A stretch of 10,037 bases of DNA from DATBLZ01 sp036555065 (GCA_036555065.1 DATBLZ010000018.1:1-10037), one strand, 5' to 3'; shown: positions 1 to 7,101, numbered from the stretch's first letter. The notes: generated by a model not told the origin, from the sequence alone. Program-made: numbers and translations.

Positions 1-1133
1 CCGGCAGCCGCGATGCGCGCTTCGTCGAAAATGCGGCCCATGATCGGCAGGAACGTGTTGTTCGCGAGCCCCGCGAAGAAGCCCATGAGCCCCATGATGA
101 AGGCACCGCCGCGCGGATAGCGCTCGGATGCCGAGGCAACCATCGTCGGGTACATATAACAGACGCCGATGCCCCAGATGGTCGCCGCGACGAAGACGGG
201 CGCAGGCGAGTCGGCGACGCTGAGCAGATAGAGCCCGGCGGCGGCGATCAAGCTCGAAAACCACAGGAGCCCCACGGGCGCGAGGTGCTCGACGATGCGC
301 CCTGCAAAATGGCGCATCACGAACATGAGCGCGCTCACGTAGACGAGCACGAGGATCCCGGGCATGCCGACCATGTTGGAAAGCGCGACGTCGACCCATT
401 GCCCCGGCGCAAGCTCGGTCGTCGCCGTGAGCATCATGCAGCCGAACCAGATGAAGCAGCTCGGGTTCCGCAACACCTCGCGATACATGTCCGCATGACT
501 CACACCAGTGGCGACGCGCTCCGTGACCGGGAACGCGGCCGTTGCTGCAAGCGCCGCGAGCAATAGTCCAGGAGCGGCGAGAATCAGCAAGTTCCACTGC
601 CAGGCGACATTCAACCCGCCGAGCCCGATACCGAGCAAGCCGCCCGCGACGATGCCGGCCGGCCACCACGCGTGCAGGATATTGAGCCGATGCGTTTTCT
701 CGTCGGGGTAAAGCGCCGTCACGAGGGGGTTGCTGCCCGCCTCGACGGCGCCCCAGCCGAGACCCGTGAGCAGAAATCCGCCGTAGATCCACCAGTACGT
801 GGCCGTGCTCACGGGCATCAGCGAGGCCGCGAGCACGATCGCGCTGCCCGCGATGAAGCCGAACGCGGCGAAGAGCAGCATGCGCTTGATGCCGAGATGA
901 TCGACGAGCGCGCTGCCGAAGAGCAGCGTCAGCGCAAACCCGATGAACGTTGCACCCAGGACTTCGCCGATCATCGTGCCCGAGCGCGCGAGGTCGATCT
1001 GATTGAAAAGCTCGGTCTGGATGTCGCCCGCGATGTTGGCGCGGATCGCAAACCCGAGGCCGATCATGAAGATCGACAGGTTTGCGACGAAGAAGAGGCC
1101 CTTGTGGTCGAGATGACTCGGTCGATTATTCAT
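1..1133 (-). CDS. MFS transporter, probably sugar or sugar-derivative uptake (C-terminus cut by window edge)
   Basis: Reading the minus strand from the ATG at 1133 gives 377 uninterrupted codons running off the window at base 1, so the C-terminus is missing. The protein is strongly hydrophobic with many helix-length segments. It has a major facilitator motif A at about residues 73-84 (G-S-A-L-V-D-H-L-G-I-K-R) between helices 2 and 3. A glycine-rich segment around residues 123-145 (GLGWGAVEAGSNP) is typical of sugar and nucleoside-type MFS proteins. The usual family length is about 400-430 residues, so perhaps one or two helices are lost. The start lies inside the end of the isomerase gene with an 8-base overlap, which suggests translational coupling. 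The neighbours (isomerase/epimerase and Gfo/Idh/MocA oxidoreductase) suggest it imports the compound they process. The substrate cannot be read from sequence. The MFS call is firm; the sugar specificity is inferred from context. Confidence 0.9.
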   Translation of the reverse strand, partial: MNNRPSHLDHKGLFFVANLSIFMIGLGFAIRANIAGDIQTELFNQIDLARSGTMIGEVLGATFIGFALTLLFGSALVDHLGIKRMLLFAAFGFIAGSAIVLAASLMPVSTATYWWIYGGFLLTGLGWGAVEAGSNPLVTALYPDEKTHRLNILHAWWPAGIVAGGLLGIGLGGLNVAWQWNLLILAAPGLLLAALAATAAFPVTERVATGVSHADMYREVLRNPSCFIWFGCMMLTATTELAPGQWVDVALSNMVGMPGILVLVYVSALMFVMRHFAGRIVEHLAPVGLLWFSSLIAAAGLYLLSVADSPAPVFVAATIWGIGVCYMYPTMVASASERYPRGGAFIMGLMGFFAGLANNTFLPIMGRIFDEARIAAA

Positions 1134-2181
1134 CGGTGTCGATGCCGAGGATCTTCGCGTTGGTCTTCGCGTCCGCGCCGGTCGCGGCGAAGTCATCGAA
1201 CCGCTTCGTGGTCGTGCGAATCATGTGCGCCCGGATGAACGGTGCGCCTTCGCGCGCGCCATCCTCAGGGTGCTTGAGCACGCACTCCCACTCGAGCACG
1301 GCCCACCCCTGGTAATCGTATTGCGCGAGCTTGCTGAAGATGCGCTTGAAGTCGATCTGGCCGTCGCCGAGCGAGCGGAAGCGCCCCGGCCGATCGAGCC
1401 ACGCTTGGTAACCGCCGTAGACGCCGGAACGGCCGTCGGGGTGAAACTCGGCGTCTTTGACATGAAACGCCTTGATGCGCTCGTGATAGAGATCGATGAA
1501 CGCCGCGTAGTCCATCTGCTGCAGCAACAGGTGGCTCGGATCGAAGAGGATGCTCGCGCGCGCGTGATCATCGACCGCGTCGAGGAACCGCTCGAACGTC
1601 GCACCGTCATGGAGATCCTCGCCGGGATGGATCTCGAAGCAGACGTCGACGCCTGCGGCATCGAACGCATCGAGGATCGGCCGCCAGCGCCGCGCGAGCT
1701 CCGCGAACCCTTGCTCGACGAGACCCGCGGGCCGTTGCGGCCACGGATACACCGTGTGCCAGAGCAGCGCGCCCGAGAACGTCGCGTGCGCTTTGAGCTT
1801 GAGCCGCGCGCTCGCCTTGGCCGCGTACCGAAGTTGCTGTGTGGCCCACTCGAGCCACGCGGACGGTCGCGCACGCACGCTCGCATCTGCGAATGCAGCA
1901 AATTGCGGTGCGTACGCGGGATGGCACGCGACGAGCTGTCCTTGCAAGTGCGTCGACAGCTCGCTGATCTCGATGCCGTGCGCGGCGAGCTTGCCGGCGA
2001 TCTCATCGCAGTACGTTTGGCTCTCGGCCGCGCGCTTCAGATCGAACAGCTTCGGGTCGGACGTCGGCACTTGGACGCCGACGTAGCCCAAGCTCGCGGC
2101 CCACTTGCCCATCGTCTCGAGCCGATCGAAAGGAGGTGTTTGGCTTGCGAACTGCGCGATAAATATTCCGGGGCCCTTCAT
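1126..2181 (-). CDS. Sugar phosphate isomerase/epimerase family protein (xylose isomerase-like TIM barrel)
   Basis: A 351-residue protein of the AP-endonuclease-2/xylose isomerase-like TIM-barrel superfamily. The four metal ligands expected in this family are visible in order on successive strands: E183 (CFEIHPGED), D214 in ILFDPSH with H217 nearby, H240 (KAFHVKD) and E297 (VLEWE). The length is slightly above the typical 270-320, with a C-terminal tail of about 40 residues after the last strand. There is no signal peptide, so it is cytosolic. Family members isomerise or epimerise sugars, inositol derivatives or keto-sugars at a divalent metal; the exact substrate is not evident. The ATG at 2181 overlaps the stop of the upstream oxidoreductase (ATGA), and the gene's own stop overlaps the MFS start, so all three are probably translated from one mRNA. 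Pairing with a Gfo/Idh/MocA enzyme is common in inositol and keto-sugar catabolism. Confidence 0.92.
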   Translation of the reverse strand: MKGPGIFIAQFASQTPPFDRLETMGKWAASLGYVGVQVPTSDPKLFDLKRAAESQTYCDEIAGKLAAHGIEISELSTHLQGQLVACHPAYAPQFAAFADASVRARPSAWLEWATQQLRYAAKASARLKLKAHATFSGALLWHTVYPWPQRPAGLVEQGFAELARRWRPILDAFDAAGVDVCFEIHPGEDLHDGATFERFLDAVDDHARASILFDPSHLLLQQMDYAAFIDLYHERIKAFHVKDAEFHPDGRSGVYGGYQAWLDRPGRFRSLGDGQIDFKRIFSKLAQYDYQGWAVLEWECVLKHPEDGAREGAPFIRAHMIRTTTKRFDDFAATGADAKTNAKILGIDTDE

Positions 2182-3353
2182 GCGCCGACCTCAGGAAACT
2201 TGCGCCATTTGCGGTCTGCCGCGCTTGCGGCAACCGCCGTCTCGATGAACGCCATGCCGCGCAATGCCGCCTCGATGCCGGGCACGCTTGCGCCGGCGAC
2301 GGCGTGCACGGACCCGCCCGCGTGCGCGCGCACTTGCTCGCCGAAGACGCGATAGAGGTTTGCGAATGCTTCGATGTAGCCCTCGGGGTGCCCGGAGGGA
2401 AGCCGCGTGTAGTAACGCGCCGCCGTGCCGAGGTGGCCGGTCCCACTGCGCAAGAGCTCGGTCGGACGATGTTTGTGCTTGAGCCACAGCGAGCTCGGTT
2501 CCTGCTGGCTCCATTCGAGCGACGCGGCCTCGCCGTAAACGCGCAAGCGCAACCCGTTCTCGTCGCCCGTGCAGATCTGGCTCGCAATGAGCACTCCGCG
2601 CGCGCCATTGTCGAAACGCAAGAGCGCAACGCCGTCGTCATCGAGCGCGCGCCCGTCGACGATGCGATTGAGATCGGCCGATAGCTCCGTCACGCGCAAG
2701 CCCGTCACGAACTCGACGAGATTGAACGCGTGCACGCCGATATCGCCGAAGCAGCCGCTCGGGCCGGCCCTGCTCGGATCCAAACGCCACGCGGCCTGAA
2801 CGTTGCCGGTGCGCTCCACAGCGTCGGCGAGCCAGCCTTGCGTGTACTCGACGATGACTTTGCGGATCGTGCCGAGCTGCCCGCCAGCGACGCGCTGGCG
2901 CGCCTCGACGATGAGCGGATAAGACGTGTAAGGGTGGGTCAGCCCGTATAGGAGCCCGGATTTTTCGACTTCGGTCTGCAGCTTTTTACATTCGGCGAGG
3001 CTCACGGTCGCAGGCTTGTCCGAGAGCACATGGAAGCCGCTCTTGACCGCCGCGACCGCGACTGGAAAGTGCAAGTGATTCGGCGTGACGATGACGACGA
3101 AATCCATGCTCTCGCCGCCGGCATTTTTTCGCTTGGCTTCGCTCGCGAACATCTCGCGGTAATCCGCGTAGCAGCGCGCCGGATCGAGATGCAGGCTTGC
3201 GCCGGCGCGGCGGCTGCGCTCGGCATCGCTCGAGAACGCTCCGCAGACGAGCTCAAGGTCGCCATCGAGGCTCGCGGCGCTGCGATGCACGGCGCCGATG
3301 AATGCGCCTTCGCCGCCGCCGACCATGCCGTACCGTATCTTTCTTCTGTGCAC
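2178..3353 (-). CDS. Gfo/Idh/MocA family NAD(P)-dependent oxidoreductase
   Basis: A 391-residue cytosolic oxidoreductase. The N-terminal Rossmann fold starts with YGMVGGGEGAFIG (about residues 8-20), the glycine-rich dinucleotide loop. The family's EKP-type motif appears as S-D-K-P-A-T (111-116), with K113 the expected catalytic lysine. The C-terminal substrate domain carries G-D-I-G-V-H-A-F (203-210), where D204 and H208 fill the conserved D-x-x-x-H catalytic position. These enzymes interconvert sugar or cyclitol hydroxyls and ketones using NAD(P). The length fits the family. The start is taken as the GTG at 3353. The next in-frame ATG (codon 10) would remove the first beta strand just before the glycine loop, and no strong Shine-Dalgarno is visible for either. 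The gene begins 13 bases after the binding-protein gene and ends in an ATGA overlap with the isomerase. The family is secure; the substrate is unknown, with a hexose, inositol or 3-keto-sugar derivative being plausible. Confidence 0.93.
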   Translation of the reverse strand: MHRRKIRYGMVGGGEGAFIGAVHRSAASLDGDLELVCGAFSSDAERSRRAGASLHLDPARCYADYREMFASEAKRKNAGGESMDFVVIVTPNHLHFPVAVAAVKSGFHVLSDKPATVSLAECKKLQTEVEKSGLLYGLTHPYTSYPLIVEARQRVAGGQLGTIRKVIVEYTQGWLADAVERTGNVQAAWRLDPSRAGPSGCFGDIGVHAFNLVEFVTGLRVTELSADLNRIVDGRALDDDGVALLRFDNGARGVLIASQICTGDENGLRLRVYGEAASLEWSQQEPSSLWLKHKHRPTELLRSGTGHLGTAARYYTRLPSGHPEGYIEAFANLYRVFGEQVRAHAGGSVHAVAGASVPGIEAALRGMAFIETAVAASAADRKWRKFPEVGA

Positions 3354-3366
3354 GGCGGGAATCCGT

Positions 3367-4131
3367 TCAGCGTTCCATGCCCTTGGCCGCGACCACCGCC
3401 GAGTTGGCGGGCGCCAACAGAAAGTCGACGAAGGCCTGCGCGGCAGCGTTGCGTTCGGTGCGCTTGCTCAAACCTGCGACCATGACGACGTAGGTCTGAA
3501 CGTCGGCCGGAAATGCGCCCCCGAGCTCGACCCCCTGAACCGGCAGAATCTCGCTGATCGGCAGCACGCCGAGCTCCGCGGCGCCGCTCGTGACGTTGGC
3601 GGCGACGGCTTCGCCATTGGTCCCGGGCCTGGCCTTTGCGGCGACGTCGGCCGCGATCCTGAGCCGCTCGGCGATTGCGAGAAACGCAATGCCGCTCGCG
3701 CCCGCCGGCGCGTAGCTGATCGAATCCGCCTCGAGCAACGTGCGCTTGAATGCCTCGACGGAGCTTACGTCGGGTTTCGGTGCGCCCGTTCGGATCATGA
3801 GGCCCAAGCCGACGCGCGCGATCGGCGCCCGCGTGTCGGCGGCGACCGTGCCTTTGGCGATGAGATCGTCAATCAGCGGCGGCGTGAGGATCGCGACGTC
3901 GAATGGCTCGCCGGCTTCGATCTTCGTCTTGAGGGCGCTCGCGAGATCGAAGACGAGCGTCACGTCGTGACCCGTTGCGCGCTCGAACTCCGGCGCAAGT
4001 TCCTCGATGACGGTGCGAATGCCGACGGAGGAGAGCACACGGACTTCTTCAGCCGTCGCACTGCCGAGATACAGCGTTGCGACGAGCGCGAGGCAACTAA
4101 TCAATGAGCGCGAGATTCTCATGACGAGCAT
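3367..4131 (-). CDS. Orphan periplasmic substrate-binding protein, ModA-like (type 2 periplasmic binding fold)
   Basis: A 254-residue exported protein. The N-terminus has basic residues (R5, R8), a hydrophobic stretch (about 10-23) and an A-T-A site, giving predicted cleavage after residue 27. The mature part opens with EVRVLSSVGIRTVIEELAPEFE and continues with DLASALKTKIEAGEPFDVAILTPPLIDDL. This is the layout of ModA-like extracellular solute-binding proteins (anion-binding loop, then the 'DV' hinge region). GASGIAFLAIAERL and AELGVLPISEIL match the later conserved blocks. No permease (ModB) or ATPase (ModC) gene is nearby, so transport of molybdate is unsupported. Annotations of this kind are often over-assigned as molybdate binding. 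The gene is first in the leftward operon and is divergent from the cytochrome/quinoprotein pair, so it could serve either side. ATG at 4131 is used; ATG at 4122 (codon 4) is an equally good signal-peptide start. Confidence 0.82.
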   Translation of the reverse strand: MLVMRISRSLISCLALVATLYLGSATAEEVRVLSSVGIRTVIEELAPEFERATGHDVTLVFDLASALKTKIEAGEPFDVAILTPPLIDDLIAKGTVAADTRAPIARVGLGLMIRTGAPKPDVSSVEAFKRTLLEADSISYAPAGASGIAFLAIAERLRIAADVAAKARPGTNGEAVAANVTSGAAELGVLPISEILPVQGVELGGAFPADVQTYVVMVAGLSKRTERNAAAQAFVDFLLAPANSAVVAAKGMER

Positions 4132-4166
4132 TTATGCTAGCGCATGCTAAAGTAAAACTCGTGGTC
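4132..4166. promoter_or_regulatory. Divergent intergenic gap with a 10-bp-spaced direct repeat; putative shared control region
   Basis: Only 35 bases lie between the start of the leftward binding-protein gene and the chosen start of the rightward cytochrome gene, so both promoters must sit here or reach into the coding ends. ATGCTA occurs at 4134-4139 and again at 4144-4149, exactly one helical turn apart. The overlapping stretch 4131-4150 is also an imperfect inverted repeat (TTTATGC ... GCTAAA). The reverse-strand TAGCAT copies resemble a -10 box in four of six positions. No convincing -35 box was found on either strand. A divergent promoter with an operator is inferred from the layout and not demonstrated. 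Confidence 0.35.
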
Positions 4167-4985
4167 ATGGGGGAATCGAAACACTTTCGCGCCGTGCTCG
4201 TGGCGTGCGTCGCGGGCGTGGCGGCCGCGGTGACACCGGCACGCGCGCAGCAGCCTCCGGCGCCGCCGGCATTCCTGCAAGGCGCGTACCCCGCGCGCGC
4301 GACAAATCCCGAGGCCGTTGCGCGCGGCAAAGCGCTGTACGACGCCTACGGCTGCGCTTTCTGCCACGGTGCGGACACGCGCGGCGGCAACCAGGGCCCG
4401 AGCCTGCTGCGCTCGCAGCTCGTCCAACGCGATCAAGCAGGCGAGACGATCGGCCCGGTGATTCGCAGCGGCGTGCCGAACACGACGATGGTCGGATTCG
4501 GGCTCGAGCCCGAACAAATCGCCGACGTCGCGGAGTTCCTGCACAGCTTCACGCTCGACAGCCGCGATCCCGCCCGCGAGCGGCCGACGTCGATCGTCAC
4601 GGGAAACCCGCGCGCCGGGCGGCGCTACTTCAATGCGCATTGCGCGGAATGCCACTCGGTGACGGAAGACCTGCGCGCGATCGCGACACGCTACGCCGAC
4701 GCGGTCGAGCTCCAGACGAACTGGCTCATGCCGCGGAACCCGCCGCCGACGCGCGTGCGTGTCACGGCCCCGGGCGGGCAGGTCGTGGAAGGCAATCTCG
4801 CGCGCATCGACGAGTTCGTCGTCAGCGTTACACTCGACGACGGCACCCAGCGCTCGTTCGAGCGCGCCGGCTCGGTGCCGCAAGTCGAGGTCCAGGACCC
4901 GCTCGCAGCGCACAAGGCGTTGCTGCCGATGTACACCGATCCCGACATTCACGACGTGACGGCCTATCTGGTGACGCTCCAATGA
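4167..4985 (+). CDS. Exported diheme c-type cytochrome with a beta-rich insert in the second heme domain
   Basis: Counted from the ATG at 4167 this is 272 residues. A signal peptide (K5 and R8, hydrophobic 9-22, A-R-A) predicts cleavage after residue 27. The first heme domain has CAFCH at 63-67 and a likely axial Met at M108 (TTMVGFG). The second has CAECH at 159-163, with M188 or M255 (LLPMYTD) as possible distal ligand. Between the second heme motif and the C-terminal helix lies an unusual beta-rich stretch (about 196-240; valine-rich, with G-Q-V-V-E-G-N-L and E-F-V-V-S-V-T-L-D-D-G). The protein should be periplasmic and probably takes electrons from the quinoprotein encoded directly downstream through an ATGA overlap. 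An in-frame ATG at 4134 is possible but would put 11 extra residues before a good signal peptide and abut the divergent gene. Function as electron acceptor is inferred from the pairing. Confidence 0.88.
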   Translation: MGESKHFRAVLVACVAGVAAAVTPARAQQPPAPPAFLQGAYPARATNPEAVARGKALYDAYGCAFCHGADTRGGNQGPSLLRSQLVQRDQAGETIGPVIRSGVPNTTMVGFGLEPEQIADVAEFLHSFTLDSRDPARERPTSIVTGNPRAGRRYFNAHCAECHSVTEDLRAIATRYADAVELQTNWLMPRNPPPTRVRVTAPGGQVVEGNLARIDEFVVSVTLDDGTQRSFERAGSVPQVEVQDPLAAHKALLPMYTDPDIHDVTAYLVTLQ

Positions 4986-6649
4986 ACGGAGCCGCCCCCA
5001 CATTCGCCATCGCGGCGACCGTGCTCGCCATTGCGCCGGCGCTTGCGCAGCCGGCCGGCGAGGGGCTTACGCCCACCGAGATTCTGACTCCCGCGCCGGG
5101 CTCGTGGCCGACGTACTCGGGCGACTACAGCGGCCGGCGCTACAGCCCGCTCGCTGAGATCGATCAATCGAACGTCGAGAACTTGACGCTCGCGTGGGCA
5201 GCGCGCCTCACGGCCGGGCCGGCCGACCGCGGCCCGCATGCGCTCCAGACGGGCGGCCCCGGCGCCGGCGAGCTTTTCACGCAGCTCGCCGCAAACGTCC
5301 GTGGCTCGATCCTCGTCGTTGACGGAGTTCTCTACGTATCGTCGGTCGACAATGCGTGGGCGATGGATGCACGCGACGGGCGCGTGCTCTGGCACTACTG
5401 GTGGAAGACGATCGGCGGCACGCACATCGGCAACCGCGGCATGGGCATGTGGGGCAACTACGTCTATTTTGAAACGCCCGACAATTTTCTCGTGTCGCTC
5501 GATGCGCGCACGGGCGTGGAGCGCTGGAACGTCGAGATCGCGAGCATGGCCGAGCAATACTTTTCGACGCCCGCGCCCGTCGTCGTGGGGAATCACGTCA
5601 TCGTCGGCACGGGCAACGATCTCGATGCACCGGGCTTCTTGCAATCCTTCGATCCGGTGACCGGAGAGCTTCAATGGAAGTTCTACACGGTGCCGATGAA
5701 CCCGGGCGATCCGGGGCTCGAGACATGGAAAGATTTGGATGCCGCGCGCCACGGCGGCGGCAATCCATGGGTGCCGGGGTCGTACGATCCCGAGACCAAC
5801 CTTTATATCTTCGGCACGGGCGAGCCGAAGCCCGCGTACTTCGCCGAGCCTCGCGGGAACCGGGAAGCGCTCTTCACGTGTTCACTGATCGCGCTCGACG
5901 TCGATACGGGCAAGATGGCTTGGTACTACCAGACCTCGCCCAACGATACGCACGATTGGGATTCTGCGCAGACGCCGATCTTGGCCGATATCGAGATCGA
6001 TGGGCAGCTACGCAAAGTCGTCATGCAGGCCGCGCGCAACGGCTACTTCTTCACGATCGACCGCACGAACGGCGCGCATATCCTCACGAGCAAGTTCTCG
6101 AGCACCGTGAACTGGGCCGAGGGCGAGTACAACGAGAACGGCCAGCCCGTGCGGATTCCCGCCAAGGACCACCACGTCTCGGGCGCACTCGTCTCGAACG
6201 CGAACCAAGGCGCGTCGAATTGGCCGCCGCCGAGCTTCAGCCCCGACTACGGCCTTTTCTATGTGACCGTCGCCGAGGACTGGGCGATGTATTACACGAC
6301 CGAGCTCGATCCGCGCGGCGCGATGGGGCTCGGTGGCAAAGAAGAGATCAGCGTCGAGTCGCGCTCGTTCTTGAGAGCCATTGACCCGGCGACCGGAGAA
6401 ATCCGCTGGTCGGTGGAGTACCCGACGGGCCGCGGGCTCGCGAACGGCGTGCTCACGACGGCCGGGCGCTTGCTCTTCGCAGGCGATCGCGGCGGCAACC
6501 TCGTCGCGCGCGATCCTGCGAGCGGCGTGCCTTTATGGCACTCGCGCATCGGCAACGTCTCGAACGCCCCGCAAACCTACCTGCTCGACGGCGAGCAATA
6601 CGTGCTCGTCGCGAGCGGCGACACGCTTTATGCCTTCAAGCTCCACTAG
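4982..6649 (+). CDS. PQQ-dependent alcohol dehydrogenase-type quinoprotein (eight-bladed propeller)
   Basis: A 555-residue periplasmic quinoprotein. A hydrophobic leader ends in A-L-A (cleavage after about 22), then WPTYSGDYSGRRYSPL, the usual opening of the PQQ propeller. Tryptophan-docking repeats of the form (A/S)xDxxTGxxxW recur at least six times, for example AMDARDGRVLW, SLDARTGVERW, SFDPVTGELQW, ALDVDTGKMAW and AIDPATGEIRW. The active-site segment reads N-D-T-H-D-W-D, with D325 as likely catalytic base and D327 two residues later, where lanthanide-dependent homologues have an extra Asp. Other metal positions differ from well-known methanol/ethanol dehydrogenases: D213 replaces the usual Glu and E281 (GTGEPKP) replaces the usual Asn. 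The vicinal cysteine pair before N-R-G is absent (G-T-H-I-G-N-R-G). No heme domain is fused; the overlapping upstream cytochrome probably accepts the electrons. The substrate is an alcohol, polyol or sugar by family. The signal n-region lacks Lys/Arg, which is odd. Confidence 0.9.
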   Translation: MNGAAPTFAIAATVLAIAPALAQPAGEGLTPTEILTPAPGSWPTYSGDYSGRRYSPLAEIDQSNVENLTLAWAARLTAGPADRGPHALQTGGPGAGELFTQLAANVRGSILVVDGVLYVSSVDNAWAMDARDGRVLWHYWWKTIGGTHIGNRGMGMWGNYVYFETPDNFLVSLDARTGVERWNVEIASMAEQYFSTPAPVVVGNHVIVGTGNDLDAPGFLQSFDPVTGELQWKFYTVPMNPGDPGLETWKDLDAARHGGGNPWVPGSYDPETNLYIFGTGEPKPAYFAEPRGNREALFTCSLIALDVDTGKMAWYYQTSPNDTHDWDSAQTPILADIEIDGQLRKVVMQAARNGYFFTIDRTNGAHILTSKFSSTVNWAEGEYNENGQPVRIPAKDHHVSGALVSNANQGASNWPPPSFSPDYGLFYVTVAEDWAMYYTTELDPRGAMGLGGKEEISVESRSFLRAIDPATGEIRWSVEYPTGRGLANGVLTTAGRLLFAGDRGGNLVARDPASGVPLWHSRIGNVSNAPQTYLLDGEQYVLVASGDTLYAFKLH

Positions 6650-6711
6650 CCGCATCCAAACCGAGCGCTGCGCGCATCTACTTTAGCCGCGACTTTCGAA
6701 GGAGCTCTCAG
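6650..6711 (+). promoter_or_regulatory. Intergenic spacer with strong ribosome binding site, possible internal promoter
   Basis: This 62-base spacer is the longest on the right half. It ends with AAGGAG at 6699-6704, seven bases before the ATG at 6712, the best Shine-Dalgarno in the window. Its GC-rich first part (GCGC repeats near 6665-6675) gives at most a weak hairpin without a T tract, so I do not call a terminator. A promoter for the sigma-factor cassette could sit here, but no recognisable -35/-10 pair or ECF-type AAC motif with partner box was found. Confidence 0.35.
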
Positions 6712-7089
6712 ATGATCGATGAAGGCGTGCTCGTTTCCACTACGTTCGGGGTTCTCGCGCTGATACTGGCGGCCGTTATTTTCATGGGTTTCTACTTTCG
6801 GTATCGAGCGCGCGCGGACGCGCAGGCGACGATCCGCACAGCCCTCGAGAAGGGTCAACAGCTCAGTCCCGAGCTGCTCGAGAAGCTCATGACGCCGATC
6901 GCGTCGACGCCGGACCGCCGTAACATCGACCTCCGCCGTGGCGTGATCCTCGTCGCGTTGGGCATGGGCATCTTCGCCATCGGATTGGCGGCGACCCCGA
7001 GCTTGAGAGAGGCGGTCGCCTTCGCCGCGCCGCCGTTAGCGATCGGGCTTGCGTACATTGCGCTGTGGAAGTTCGCGCCGCGCGGCTAG
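6712..7089 (+). CDS. Small inner-membrane protein, DUF6249-like
   Basis: A 125-residue membrane protein. Hydrophobic segments lie at about residues 8-29, 77-95 and 101-120. Between the first and second is a charged, helical cytoplasmic-type region (about 30-75, with YRARADAQATIRTALEKG and LSPELLEKL). This layout (short tail, one helix, RAR-rich juxtamembrane helix with 'ALEKGQ', then a two-helix hairpin) matches what I recall of DUF6249 proteins, which are frequently encoded beside sigma factors. The ATG at 6712 is chosen for its strong AAGGAG site and because the same frame extends upstream only through the end of the quinoprotein gene. The sigma factor starts 12 bases downstream, so the two are almost certainly co-transcribed. 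A role in envelope sensing or in modulating the sigma factor is suggested by position only; no catalytic residues are visible. Confidence 0.8.
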   Translation: MIDEGVLVSTTFGVLALILAAVIFMGFYFRYRARADAQATIRTALEKGQQLSPELLEKLMTPIASTPDRRNIDLRRGVILVALGMGIFAIGLAATPSLREAVAFAAPPLAIGLAYIALWKFAPRG

Positions 7090-7101
7090 AGTGATCGGCG
7101 C

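Noticed and set aside
1225..2355. Long plus-strand open frame antisense to the isomerase gene
   Set aside because: Its product is Arg/Glu/Leu-rich with no domain, and it is the high-GC shadow of a well-supported TIM-barrel gene on the other strand.
4090..4105. Lipobox-like L-I-S-C in the binding protein leader
   Set aside because: The Cys is at residue 13 with most of the hydrophobic core after it, so ordinary signal peptidase I cleavage after residue 27 fits better.
3367..4131. Assignment of the binding protein as molybdate transporter ModA
   Set aside because: No modB or modC is adjacent and the ligand residues cannot be verified by eye; only the broader binding-fold call is kept.
4205..4981. 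Upstream extension of the quinoprotein frame through the cytochrome gene
   Set aside because: The extension is Arg/Ala-rich shadow sequence; the signal peptide and the ATGA overlap fix the start at 4982.
4137..5003. Minus-strand open frame antisense to the cytochrome gene
   Set aside because: It is a shadow; the opposite frame has two CxxCH motifs and a signal peptide.
6655..6685. Possible terminator after the quinoprotein gene
   Set aside because: Only four-base GCGC arms and no T tract.
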